From positions 186,001-250,000 of the forward strand of contig JAQFVV010000546.1 in NCBI GenBank assembly GCA_028023455.1: a DNA stretch of 64,000 nt, read 5' to 3'. Within the stretch, counting starts at the first letter, position 1. Every line of letters starts with the position of its first letter. Of this stretch, positions 48,231-60,119 are shown piece by piece. Source of the DNA: Epiperipatus broadwayi (Eukaryota; Onychophora; Udeonychophora; Euonychophora; Peripatidae). A program made the position numbers and the translations under genes. The notes beneath the pieces are model-generated. The model worked only from the letters and a program-made list of their open reading frames with translations. It was not told the DNA's origin and did not search any database.

Positions 48231-49400
48231 AGGCATCTATGTAAGTTGGAAAAATAATGTATGAGATATTGTTAAACTTTGTAAAGTTAGAAAAGACAGA
48301 TGAAGAGACAATTAATTTAAAAAATGGAAATATATTTTAGTATAAAGGCTGAAGTATTAGATGTATATAAATGACATGGGATTTATTACAAGTAAAAAGA
48401 GGAAGAACAAAACAATGCTGATATTTCAGACAAAGTGGCAAGATTAGTTATTCAACTAATAAAAATTACCAAAAGCAGGTTTATGCTCCATCTAGCTTTC
48501 ATTATGATAAAAAAATAGAGAATTTTTATATAGACATACAAAATACTTTTTATCACATCAAACATTTTACAATGATTATAGGAGACTTTAATACCATAAT
48601 TGGAAAATGATTGAAAGATGAAAATTCTGTGAATAAATTTTGTTATGGTGGTAGAAACAAGAAAGAACATAGATTTTTAAAATTTGCAGAAAAAAGAAAA
48701 CAGCATATTAAAAATTCTTTCTTAAAAAACAGCTAAATGATATTAAAATGAAGATACTGCAGAATTGGATTATATTTGAATAATGGAAAATGTGTATTTC
48801 AGGATTGTAATATTCTTAATAGAATTAACACAGGAAGTGAACATCAATTAGTAAGCTGTAAAATAACTTTAAAACTAGAAAGATGAAAACGATTAAAAAT
48901 GATGATATTGAGAAATGATATTTTTAATTCAGAGAAACATTCCATTGAATTTCAGTTAGAAGTTATGAATCATTTTAAAGTATTAATATAATTGGAAGTT
49001 ATTCAAAGTTGATTAAGGTCAATAAGTAGATAACAGATATTCTACTAAAAACTATAATAAAAATTGCTGATACAAACAAGCAACAATTCATCCGCAAAAA
49101 TTTCTATTGAGTCAAGAAATGTATGAAGAAAAGAAGAAATATGAAAATATTTAAAAATGATAAGATTAAAAAAATTAATATCAGACTTCTATAAAATGAT
49201 ATGAAAAAAATAATAATAATGATATAAGAAAATATAAGAGTGAAATGTCAAAAAAAACTGTAAAAGATAATCAAAGACCTGGGTATAAAAAACAACAGAC
49301 TGATATTGGAAAGAAAGTTGATTCAGCAGTAAAAAAAAAGTTGGATCTATTATTTAAAAAAGATAACATCTTAATTTTGTGTGGAAGAATTCTGCAAAAA
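48231..49400 (+). pseudogene. Decayed RTE copy (endonuclease and linker)
   Basis: Plus-strand translation across frames matches the 10.5-13.4 kb RTE: DIVKLCKVRK (for DIIGLCEVRR), EETINLKNG, VYAPSSFHYDKKIENFYIDIQ, TMIIGDFNTIIGK-stop-LKDE, GGRNKKEHRFLKFAEK, then DCNILNRINTGSEHQLVSCKI and finally CVEEFCKN. Many stops and frameshifts. It is cut at about 49400 by the next repeat, before the RT. The GDFN motif and the His of the terminal block remain recognisable. Confidence 0.8.
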
Positions 49401-49925
49401 TGATATAATTTTTTTTTACTTCTTCATTTCCTGTATTGATTTCTATATTTACCTATTATACCATTTCCAACCTTCTTATACACTTAACAATCCCATTTTT
49501 TACATCAAAACTTTGCACTTACGGTTTTGACTGTCCTGCAGTTATCATCAGAGCTACAATATCCAAATATATAATCATATACAATTAATACATTTTTTTC
49601 ACTTCTTATGGAAGTAGTACAATTTTCTTCTTCTTCCTCCTTTTCTTATGTATTGATTTCTATATTTACATATCATACCATTTCCAACTTTCTTAAATGC
49701 TTCAACAATACTATTTTTTATATTAAAACTTTATTCTTACAGTTTTGACTGTCCTGCAATCATCATCAAAGCTCTTTGGTGTTTAGAAATAGGATTGTAA
49801 AGAGCTCTGATAATGACTGCAGGACAGTCAAAACTGTAAGAATAAAGTTTTCATATAAAAAATAGTAGTGTTGAAAGTTTTAAGAAAGTTGGAAATGGTA
49901 TGGTATGTAAAAAATGATATAGTAG
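49401..49925. repeat. Dispersed repeat, direct-direct-inverted
   Basis: A unit with ATTTCTATATTTACNTAT, ACCATTTCCAACYTTCTT and TTTTGACTGTCCTGCA occurs at about 49432-49558 and about 49658-49780, and inverted at about 49797-49920. Units 2 and 3 form a hairpin centred near 49790. It interrupts the decayed RTE. Same unit layout as the unrelated repeat at 14.5-15.75 kb. Confidence 0.8.
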
Positions 49926-50986
49926 TAAAGAACAAAAAAAAAAAACTTATTTTTTATAATTCCTGTATCTTCTGAATAGTCCATCATTTTAATGATTTGT
50001 AGTAAAAAACAATAGCAACTTCATGCAATTTTGAATACTATGAGGACTTTGGAATTTTTATATCTTCTCTGTGTTGTTCTAAGCCTCTCTACAACCTTAC
50101 ATTACCAATGCAGTTTTATTTTTAACATTTGTGAATTTAAAATTCTAAGTTAAAAAACAACCTAAAATGTCAGCATTATATGGACCTTTAAAGCAAGGAC
50201 AAGAGTTTAATTTGCATAACAATGCCATGAGAGAGGTGGCTCTGGATGGCAATAGAAATGATAACTTTTTATTGGTTGAGTGTTTTGACCCAATGATAAA
50301 TTACTGAATAATATACATTTTAAAGAGAAATTGTAATTTTTAGTAATTTGTTTGCAAAATAAAGATTTTTATGCAATATATTTGTAAAAGACTTATTGTA
50401 AACCAAAACATATATCACTAATACTATATTTTCTTTGAAAATAATTTATTTCTAAAAAGACAACTCTTAAAATGATTATTACAACTTAGCAGAAACAGTT
50501 TCTATTGGATAAACTACAATCATCTTTATCAAAATAGTAAAGAAAATATTTTTTACAATTTCAATAATAATAAATAAAATATGTATTTTCTTGATAATTA
50601 ATTCTAAATATATTCATCTTTTAAAAATATTAAATTTAAAAATTTAATATTTCATTCTATTAACTTTTTTGAATAGGTAAATTATACACAATTGTTATAT
50701 GAATTCCATTTAAAATTTTATTTCCATATTTTGTAAACATCAGATATTAACTTTTAAAATATATATCAATTGAAAGCTTATATTTTAAATAAATAATGTT
50801 AATATTATCAATATATGATATAGGGAAAAGATTTAATAGTAAAAATAAAATGTTCAAGTATGAAGTAGTATTAACAAAATATTTGCTAGGTCCCATTCGA
50901 AATAGAAAGGTGGAGTTGGATAGTGGATTCATCATTACTATATCATAAGACTCATTCCTTATTTCAGAAAAATGCCCACACAATAA
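49926..50986. other. Intergenic AT-rich region, no gene seen
   Basis: No supported feature. Confidence 0.4.
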
Positions 50987-51009
50987 TTTTATTATTGTTG
51001 TTGTTGTTG

Positions 51010-51074
<65 letters not shown>

Positions 51075-51078
51075 GTTG

Positions 51079-51120
<42 letters not shown>
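50987..51120. repeat. (ATT)n array 5
   Basis: ATT units with two GTT runs. Tail of the minus-strand LINE fragment that follows. Confidence 0.95.
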
Positions 51121-51121
<1 letters not shown>

Positions 51122-52432
51122 GTTTCAACAATAGTAAACTTTATTGATCCTTTTAGTTACATAGTATTACAATGCTATAGCAAGATACATGTTGAATCTT
51201 ATTATTGTCAGTTCAATTTCAAGTGCTACAATATTCATTTTTTTTAAAGGTACATATCTATACGGGTAATTTTACATGATTCTATCCACTTTAGAAATGT
51301 TAATTAATCACATTATTGTCCAATAGGAGCATAATCTGGACCATGCTTTATAACTTTGCAGTTTGTCTGAGCAGGGACCAAGTAGCTGCATAAATATCTG
51401 GGCTGGTGATCTGCTTGTCTCTAACTTGAATTTTATTCAACTTATTCTCAAATGTGGCTGGATGCCTTCTGGGGTTATTACCCAATATGAACACACACCT
51501 AGTGCACCAAAGTGCATATAAGACAAACATTGAGACTCTTATGGCTGGTACAGACCTCCCTTTGTAATTTGACATAATTTGCATCATTGTAGTATTTTTT
51601 TCTGTATTTGCCCTGCAGAATGCATCTAGTCTGCTCCAAGGCCTTGCAGTTGAAAATTATATGCTGTAAAGTCTCCTCAGCCATATGGCAAAGGCCACAG
51701 AATGGATCAACTGACCTGTACATTCTTCTGTGATGTAAAAAATATTTAGTAGGTAAAGCATTCAAATTTATCTTGATTATAAAATCTAGGAACTTAGGTT
51801 CTAGTTGCCATTTTTTGTATTGCTTGATCAGATATTTGTTTCCTATTTCTAGTATTGATGGGATCTCCTCATTATAATTATTTTGATGTATAAATTTATA
51901 TATTTCCCAATATTTATACTTTTGGTCCAATTGATGTGGAATTGTTCTTTCTCTCCTACATTGGTAGATGGTGATTGCCAAAAACAATCTTTTGGAGGAG
52001 GCCTATCTGTAGGTGTTATCTGCTCTAAGTGTCTTAATTTAGGAAATTGAGTGAGTATAGCAATTATAGCATTCCTTGTTTTTAATGTTTGAAATGTTTG
52101 CAAGCTATGCAATCCCAGTCCATTTGCTATAAGAGGGCGATTCAGTTTTGCCATTGAAATTGCCATGGTCTCCCCCCCCCCGATGAGCTTGCAACATATG
52201 GAATTAATGCATGCCATAAATTTTTTTGAAAATTCAACTACAGACATGTAATAAGTTATCTTGGTTATTATAAGCTTGTTAATCAGTTGCACCTTTGCAT
52301 ATATGGACAAATATGCCTTTGAGAGTGATTCATCTATGCTTTTGACTTTCTCTTTGAGCTTGGCTTGGATCTGACATCTCATTCCAGTGGCTCCTAGAAA
52401 AAAAGGAAAGCCTAGGAGTGGGGCAGGTTCTT
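51121..52432 (-). pseudogene. 5'-truncated L1/Tx1-like LINE copy
   Basis: Minus-strand frames match the C-terminal part of the 24.5-28.9 kb element: LLGFPFFLGATGMRCQIQAKL, SLSKAYLSIYAKVQLINKL, ITYYMSVVEFSKKF, LIANGLGLHSL, ITPTDRPPPKDCF, KWQLEPKFLDFIIKINLNALP and CGLCHMAEETLQHIIFNC. Three frames are needed. One anomaly is a run of ten C at 52174-52183 inside coding homology. The 3' UTR ends GATCAATAAAG..TTGAAACTT-(TAA)n. The 5' truncation at 52432 abuts an ATT/CTT simple repeat. Confidence 0.88.
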
Positions 52433-52669
52433 GCTTCTTATTACTTCTTATTATTATTATTATTATTATTCTTATTCTTCTTACTTATTTTCTTCTTCTT
52501 CTTCTTATCTACTTCTTCTTCTTCATCTACTTACTTACTTATTATTCTTATTCTTCTTCTTCTTATTACTTCTTCTTACTTATTACTTATTCTTATTCTT
52601 CTTCATTCTTCTTCTTCTTCTTCTTCTTCTTCTTCTTCTTCTTCTTCTTCTTCATTCTTCTTCTTCTTC

Positions 52670-52712
<43 letters not shown>
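52433..52712. repeat. Mixed CTT/ATT simple repeat
   Basis: Interspersed CTT, ACTT and ATT units, then about 20 CTT and about 14 ATT units. Flanks the truncated LINE on its 5' side. Confidence 0.95.
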
Positions 52713-52713
<1 letters not shown>

Positions 52714-54063
52714 TGACACATCCCCTCTATTTTTATTTAAAAAATGATGTTTTTGTGAAAGTAGTTTGTCCTTAGTGATAACGTTTAATATCATTTTGGC
52801 CATAAACAGAACGTATATACAGTAAATAGGTAAAAATAGCCTTTGTATAGTCTATAATAGGAAAAGAAACCTTTCCAATAAACTCTTATAGAGAGTCAGT
52901 GAAAAGGAAGACTGGAATCACTAGACTTGCTCACTGCAATGACATAAGAGCTTCAGCAGTTGTTCATCTTTGTTTGATACCTGTAAATTGCATATATGTT
53001 AAGTTTGTACTTACTTATGCCCAAAAGATTTAGTTTATTATTAATAAATAAAATTAAATTTATAAAAGTAATTGTAGATTCAAAATATGTTTCACATAAA
53101 CATTATATAAAAAATTATTTATTTTTATCAGCAAAAAGTTTTGAAAAAGTTATATAGTATTTTTTGAAAATAAAATTCAAATCCGTCATAATCTAATTTA
53201 GATGTAAACAAATGCATTTGTTTGCCTCTAACTTAAGTTATCTCCTCCGATGACTCCCAGCTCATTATTATTGTTTTTACTGCTAAACTTATCTTTTTAA
53301 CAACAGGTCATCATTAAAAAGATCATTAAAGGTTTTCTTACATGTTCTGAATTGCTTACTTGAAATATTATCTTATCAAATGAGCTGAATAAATGGAATT
53401 TAATTTAAATCACTTGATGTGACCAGAATGCTTTTAAATGTGATAGTTAACATAATTAAAATTCATGAGAAATAATTTCACGTTTTTATATATGTATTCA
53501 ATTTTATTATTTTTGAGAATAAAGGTGTTATTTTAGATTAGTAGTACTTTAAATTCAATTAAGAAATAGCATGAAATTCCTTTCCCTAATGCCATTCATA
53601 AGATTTGTAATGTAAAACTGCGGCTACAGATAAGAAAGATTGTTGTTTAAAAGTGAATAGCATTAGAAAAATGAATAACATTAATGTGCATATGTAGGAT
53701 TTATAAAATAATAATTAAGATTAAAGATAAGATATTGAGGGACAGTATTTATACCAATGTAGGGATTATTTAACGTATGTAGCTGTAAAAAAATTAATTA
53801 TATAGATGGAGCAACAATGTTTATATTAAAGCAAATTAAAATTTTATAGTTTATGAGATTGAACAGTAAATGTGAAGTTATTAAAATATATTAATACTAA
53901 TTTTTTTAAAAATATTGCTTAGGAAATCATGTAATGTTTTAACACCATAACAATAGGGAGAGAACCTCTTTTTGGAATTCTGACATCTTTTGATTTTTTT
54001 AAAACTTACAAATCAACTTACTTTAGTTCCACTTATTTACTGTCAAATATATATCAAAGTCAA
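52713..54063. other. Intergenic AT-rich region, no gene seen
   Basis: No supported feature. Confidence 0.4.
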
Positions 54064-54150
54064 GCGTTGGTGGCCTAGCAGTTAAAATAGCTGCCTTCCA
54101 AGCAGCTGGCCCGAGTTCGCTTCCCGGTCAATGCTTTGACATATAAATAT
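54064..54150 (+). mobile_element. tRNA-Gly-derived SINE (type C)
   Basis: 54064-54134 is tRNA-Gly(TCC)-like: GCGTTGGTGG, A box, anticodon arm GCTGCCTTCCAAGCAGC, then CCGAGTTCGCTTCCCGG. The D arm (GCCTAG) and one T-stem pair are broken and the acceptor has two G-U pairs, so a working tRNA is unlikely. It continues ATGCTTTGACATATAAATAT, the same 3' tail as the SINE at 54965 and close to type A's ATGCTATGACATAT. This points to a SINE and shows that the types share a tail. Confidence 0.7.
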
Positions 54151-54697
54151 ATCTATAAAATCGAAAAAGTAGTGATAACAATACAAGAAACTGATTTAAT
54201 GTCGAAGCATAAAATCACCATCACTGTATTTCATAAGAATTTCAAATTAATGCCCATATTTTTATATTTCTTCATAATATTCATTTTGATATCATCATAT
54301 GTCTTTTTATATTTAAAAATGCAATAAATAATGAATTATTTTTTATAACACATTTCAATCACCCAAGTAACAAATAATTTTTTTCTATTTGTATCTCTAT
54401 ATGAAATCCATTCCATACTCCCTCAGGATTTTACTCTCTTTCATATGGACTCCTATATATAGCTATTTAACAATCTAAAATCTTTTTTCTTTATATTAGA
54501 TTTTCTTTTATCCGAAATCTTGTTACAACTGTAATTTTATAACACTTTTTTAAAGCAACTTTTACATATCTTAATAAACTTATTAATATTTTAGTGCTAC
54601 ATCATTTAGGAATACTTTTTAAATCTATTACTTGCTCTATTTAATTCTGTATCCATCTTCTTTTGAATTAAGCTCTCTAATGAATCATATTCTGTTA

Positions 54698-54964
54698 CTA
54701 ATTACTAATTCTTTTAATATTTTGTATAAATTCACTGAATATTTTTTCAAATTCTTCTCTAATCCCAACATTTAAAAAAGTATCAGCTGTTCTGTTTATC
54801 TTTTTCATATCTCTACAAAACTTTTTATAACTCACCCTTTCTCTTCCATATTTTTTCCTAGTTAACTTCTTATTAAGTTTGTCATATTTCATGTTAATTT
54901 TATTATAGCTATTTCTTCTTAAGTAATTGTAACATCTAATCTTTATTTTTTTATGTTTTTTTTT
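54698..54964 (-). pseudogene. Lysine-rich ORF, 3' part after SINE
   Basis: The frame is open from the SINE edge through KIRCYNYLRRNSYN, MKYDKLNKKLTRKKYGR, YKKFCRDMKKINRTAD and EEFEKIFSEFIQNIKRISN, then a stop. Highly basic and predicted helical. It probably continues the frame at 55034-55388 that the SINE interrupts. I do not recognise the family. Confidence 0.35.
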
Positions 54965-55031
54965 GTATATATATATGTCAAAGCATTGATTGGGAAGTGA
55001 ACCCGTGGAAGACAGCTACGCTAACTGCTGC
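54965..55031 (-). mobile_element. 5'-truncated tRNA-Gly SINE (type C)
   Basis: Minus strand: CAGCAGTTAGCGTAGCTGTC, then CGGGTTCACTTCCC (B box), AATCAATGCTTTGACATATA and an A-rich tail. Lacks the first bases of the tRNA head. ATAAAAAA on both sides may be a target duplication. It sits between two open frames on the same strand. Confidence 0.65.
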
Positions 55032-55033
55032 TT

Positions 55034-55388
55034 TTTTATTCTGTGTATGGATTTCCATTTCAACTTCCTGAAGTATTTCTTTTTTTCATTTTTTCTGGTT
55101 AATTCTGTTAGTTTCAAATAAATGTTCATTTGCAATCCTAGTTCAGCAATATTAGTCCACTCTGTATAAATTTTAAATTCATTATCTTTGAGAATACTTT
55201 CCAATATACTATTAAACCTATTAAATTTATCTTCATTTTTTACTTCCCATTTCTCCATATACAAACTTTCCTTTAAACCTTTGCACTTATCTGCTGTGTC
55301 CTGAACTATGACTGGGCAACCACAAAACAAATATGCAATAAAACTCAACAGAATAACAGCACATATATATTTAACAATAGTAATTTAT
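55034..55388 (-). pseudogene. Possible secreted protein ORF, 5' part before SINE
   Basis: The frame opens ITIVKYICAVILLSFIAYLFCG, a hydrophobic stretch like a signal peptide or membrane anchor. It continues CPVIVQDTADKCKGLKESLY, EKWEVKNEDKFNRFNSILES and TELTRKNEKKKYFRKLKWK before running into the SINE and stopping (KKQQLA). No ATG precedes the hydrophobic part (a TAA does), so the start may lie in another exon or be lost. Could be a host gene exon disrupted by the SINE, or chance. No homologue recognised. Confidence 0.35.
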
Positions 55389-55399
55389 TAACAATTAGG

Positions 55400-56983
55400 A
55401 AAAAGAATTGCTATACTGATCTTTAACACACTTATAAAGTTTGCATTTGAGTGAGCTTAATTTACAAGTTAATTACTGAGTAGCAAATAATGATTATAAA
55501 GTTTAGGTAAGCTATTATTCACTTTACCTTCACTAACATCTATAGTTTTTATAACACAACCCTTGATGAGCCTCTTGAGGCATTTCAAAATAATAATAAG
55601 ACTAAGATGGTCTGTCAAAAGCATTAGTTGGCTTAGTGGTTTAAAGAAGCTGAGATCCTGAGAATGAGAGTCCCATGATGGTGATCTTCATTGCTCTTCA
55701 ACTTGTGGACAGAGTGATGGTAGTAGCAACAATAAAAAAAAAGCCAACAGACCTTTTTCTGTGCTTTTTATATTCATCTCTTCTTTTGTTTCTCTTATCT
55801 TTTTGGAGTAAATTCTTTGGCTTTAATTAATCATTCACTTAATTAATTTACATATTATTTAGACTTTATTATCATACAATGAAATTCCTCTTAGCTTTTT
55901 AATTATATAATTAATTACTTTCTTAGGAATTTATTTCCATATACAGTAAGTTTTTAGGGTCTATAATATTAACTAATCTTAGTAATTTATTTCCCTATTT
56001 GGAAGGTTTTAGATCTATATGATTAATTAGAGTCTTAGAAATTCAGTTTTATATAAGGTAATTTATAAGGTCTATTCCTTTAATTAATATATACACGCAT
56101 CTATGACTATTTAAACATTTCTTTTCAATGATTTATTTATCAACATTCTTAAGTTAAAAATATTATTTAATATTTTGCATTATCCATTAAATATTTCTAA
56201 TCATGTAAACATAAAATTATAATCATTGATGCAACTTTTTTTTTTTCACGAAACACTTTAATCTTTTATCTTTTCTAATTGCTTGTTATCTATTAATACA
56301 AAGTCATCAATTACTGAAAAGCTAAAATTAATAACTGAGGTGAAACTATAAGTTTATTATTAGTAAGCTTCTATTTTATGGACTTAGTGCTTTCGGGGTC
56401 TTTACGGCTCCATAATCATAGTCCTCAATGCATTTCAAATACTTTATATCAGTTGCATTTCAAATTTTTATTCTAATTGTGTTACCCATATTTTTTAATA
56501 ACATCTAATTCATATATTTCATTTTATTAATTAATATGACAATTTATATTATCTATAATAATTATTTTATAATTATTTTCTCTAAACACATATATACCTC
56601 TATATATGATTTTTAATGGGTAGTAAATTACTAGTTTATTAAATATGTTAATATTAAAACTATAAACCTATTTCACAAATGCAGATATGTTACTAAGATA
56701 ATTTACAAGCAAGATCTTCCAAAAAATCATTTAAATAAACCTGTAAACAATGCTTATCTTTTGTTATATCAACTGAAATCCATAGTGTCAAGTAAAAGAT
56801 GTGATCATCATATAATAAATAGTGGGCTCTATTTGTAGGTGTATTTAAATAATTCTTTAGGATTTTTCAGGTAAATTGTTTTAGTAACATATTCAGAATT
56901 GTTTGTTCCTTGAAATAGATTTATATCTCTAGTAAATAATTTTCACATTTTTTATATATATATTGTAATTAAATATACTTTGA
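55400..56983. other. Intergenic AT-rich region; possible SINE head
   Basis: At 55626-55690 GTTGGCTTAGTGGTTTAAAG matches a tRNA A box well and is followed by AGCTGAGATCCTGAGAATGAG, but no clear B box follows. Short similar segments CTTAGTGCTTTYGGGGTCTTT (about 56384) and CTTAGTGCTTTTGATGTCTTTT (about 57157) may be repeat remnants. No gene seen. Confidence 0.35.
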
Positions 56984-57795
56984 CAGTTATTTTCAAACTA
57001 TGATATGTGTACTAATAGTGGTACACAATGAACTTGCAGGTCGTGAAAGATAAATTATTTTTGAAAAATAATATTTAAATAAGTTTTCCAATAGTAATTA
57101 TACGATGCTTCAAATGCTCATTGGTAAAGTTAGAACTATCAAAATTAAATATCAGGCTTAGTGCTTTTGATGTCTTTTAACCTCATATTCATAGCCAAAG
57201 AGTTAGAAATGTCCTGGTACTGTTTGATGTATGCTAATATATATAAATTAATCTTCAGATGTAAGACAATCAGCTTGTCCCTTTTTTAGAAATAGAGAAA
57301 CATGTGTCTTTTCTATTAATGGCGTGTGGGTCATTTATGATGAAGTACGCCTCCTTTATTTATTTTTTTTGCAGATAAAGCTATTAAATTTTTATTACTG
57401 TATTACAGCAGATTATTTTTGCGAAAAATTTTTTTTAACAATGTTATATTTAAAAAACAAATATAGAACAAAATTAATACTAAAAACTAAGCAAGTATAA
57501 CCTGATATTAAAAAAATGTACATTAAAATAAGCTCAAGAGTTTCATTAATTTAATTAAAACGAATTAATGTTTTGATTGTTTTTTTATATAGTTTTTGTG
57601 TAATAATATTGGAAATATTAGTTATAAGAATAGATATGTTGTTTCTAAAGAAATTAAAAATTTAATTTTTATTATGGTAATTATATTTGGTTATTAAAAA
57701 ACTAAAGTAAATATTTTTTTTTTTGCCTACTTATTTTGATATTGAATATTATTTGCATGGTACACACATAAAACCCAAAAGTTTGAGTGCAGCTA
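56984..57795. mobile_element. Possible hAT-type MITE
   Basis: The left end CAGTTATTTTCAAACT and the right end, read inverted, TAGCTGCACTCAAACT share the CAGN6TCAAACT layout, followed by RTGTGTAC on both sides. Similar CAG...CTCAAACT...GTGGTAC termini are common in hAT elements. The inside is AT-rich without an ORF. No clear 8-bp target duplication was found. Confidence 0.35.
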
Positions 57796-57905
57796 GCAGT
57801 AGTATTATGATATACATTCATTTTTATTTACTCAATTTCAGTATAGCACATATATACTTTTTACAACTTTTTTCCTTAACATTCTCATTCTAAATAATAA
57901 CCTCT

Positions 57906-58309
57906 ATCATCATCATCATCATCATCATCAACCATTATCAATCCACTGCAGGATGAAGGTCTCTCCAAGTTCAATCCATCTTTTCCTAACTTTAGCTTCT
58001 CTTCTCCACAACACCACTGCACACTTTCTTATTTCATCCATCCATCTCTCATGTGGTCTCTTTCTGGGTCTTTTACAATCTCTTGGAATCCAGTTTAAAA
58101 TTTCAATTGTCCATCTATTATCATATCTTCTAGAAATATGTCCAACCCAACTACACTTCAGTCTTTTAATTTTTTCAATGAGGTCAGTAACACCTGTTTG
58201 TTCTCTTACCCATACATTGCATTTTCAATCTCTTCTTGTTACTCCCAACATGCATCTCTCCCTCCATACTTCTTTGAGTGGTCTGAAGTCTCTGTATTGC
58301 TCTTCTATA
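57906..58309 (-). pseudogene. RTE LINE, 3'-terminal fragment
   Basis: Minus strand matches the C-terminal end of the 10.5-13.4 kb RTE and is more complete there: DCKRPRKRPHERWMDEIRK, VVLWRREAKVRKRWIELG, ILQWIDNG, then TGA within a (TGA)n tail of about eight units, a typical RTE 3' end. Truncated at its 5' side near 58309 (after EEQYRDFRPLKE). A few substitutions relative to the long copy. Confidence 0.85.
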
Positions 58310-59979
58310 CTCGCTCTTTTTTTAAAATCATCCATGTATGTATAAAATCCTAATGCAATAATGTATCATGCAGTAAAATAATTGAAGATTTATTGCTCAT
58401 TCCTAAAGAAGTTCAAGAATCAGAAGGAACATCGCTGGGCTACAAAGACTTCAAGCTCTAGGGTCTACTATTCTACTACTACACCCAAACCATGCAAAAC
58501 TTGAAGTAATAAAAATAGGCTGCAAATTTAAAATGACCTCCTAAGTTAAAACTTATGATTTTTTTTTTGCTAAATTCTTTATAAAATGTTAAAAACATTT
58601 ATTAGTTTTTAAAGCATCCTCTAACGTCTTACATTTATTTTTAAACATTTTATTAATAATTTAAAGGGCATTACATTATTTTAAATGTAACTGATATTTA
58701 AAGGCGAAAAATGATAAAAATAAATAATAAACAACTTAAAATAGATAATGTTATTTATTATTGCGACTACGTTTTAGAACATTAGAAATTTATTCTCTTT
58801 AATACTTAAAACAATTAACTTTCTTTTACAATTACTCAATTATTTTATTCTATTTAACTAACTAGATTTTTACAAATGAATTTTATTTCAAAAGATTTTT
58901 TTATGTATATATTGAAAATGTAAATAGACAGCCTGGATCTAGTTTTAAATTTTAATAATGCTTTTAGAAATTCTTGGTGCAGCCTTTTGATTCAGCTATA
59001 CAAAAACGACGAAATAAAATATTTATCAGTTAAATAAAATGTTTTAAAAAATACAATTTAAATATTATACTTGTTTTATAAACATTCTTATAGATTATTC
59101 ATTACCTTACTTATTTATCATAAAAATAACAAAGTGTTTACATTTAAAAGTTTTAAGATATGCAAGTGTGTGTATGTGCGCTAACATCTCTGACAAAGAA
59201 ACAAAGCCAATAAACATCACATGATCACCATTTCTTATGCTTTCTTATAACTATTATTAAAACAGTTATATAAAACAGTAATAAGTTATTAGAACAGTAA
59301 TATATAAAGAAACAAAGACTGACATAAAGTGCATGAAGAGTTTGACCAAGCAGCTTTATATTTTATTATTAAAAAAATCTACTAATTATTTTCTCAGAAA
59401 ATTATGACATATTCAAACACCATAAATGGCAGATTGAGTTTTGATTCAAAAATCTTTAGATTAAGAGTGAGTGCCTCACTCTAGTACTGTACTAAACTCT
59501 GAACAGAGCTATCACAAAAAATACAAGTTTTTGGACTAAATGTTTTTAGGGCAACACATTATTGGACTATTATTTACGTTAAATCATGAGATAGCTTATT
59601 CTCTCTACTGCTTACCGCACATAATAACTCTTATATCTTGATCAACATTATAAATGTAACCAATTCCTATGGCATTCAGAATACAAAATAAAATAATGAA
59701 TCGCTTTATATTTTATATTTTTAAAGACAGTGTATATGTTCATATATTCTGAGAATCCATGAAGCAGGTCATAACATTGATAGAGAATGTATTCTGAATA
59801 AACATAAAGCAGGCAGAATTTCACAGCAACGTCGAATAAAGATTTTAATATTTTATAAATACCATCATGAAAATTTAAAAAAAAAAAAAACTAAAACAAA
59901 TAAATACTCAATGATGACTTCAAAAAGTATGTATTCCTAAAATATATTTAACATTTATAAAACTCTGTCACAAAAATAA

Positions 59980-60119
59980 GGTAAGCAGAAGGAATATTAA
60001 TTCCAAAAATGCAGAGATAAATAATAGTATACAGCAATATCCCAAATGTATTTAGGTTATATCGCTGGTAAATACTATTTATCTCTTTATTTTTAGGATT
60101 AATATTCCTTGTGTTTACA
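59980..60119. repeat. 140-bp hairpin element
   Basis: AAGGAATATTAATTCCAAAAA...AGAGATAAATAATAGTA...CAGCAATAT pairs with its inverted counterpart ending AGGATTAATATTCCTT. About 18-bp loop. MITE-like. Confidence 0.75.

Noticed and set aside
54064-54134. Functional tRNA-Gly(TCC) gene
   Set aside because: D arm and a T-stem pair are disrupted, and a SINE tail follows; best read as a tRNA-derived SINE.
57953-58353. Plus-strand frames of 130 and 71 codons
   Set aside because: Antisense shadow of the RTE C-terminus, which is recognisable on the minus strand.
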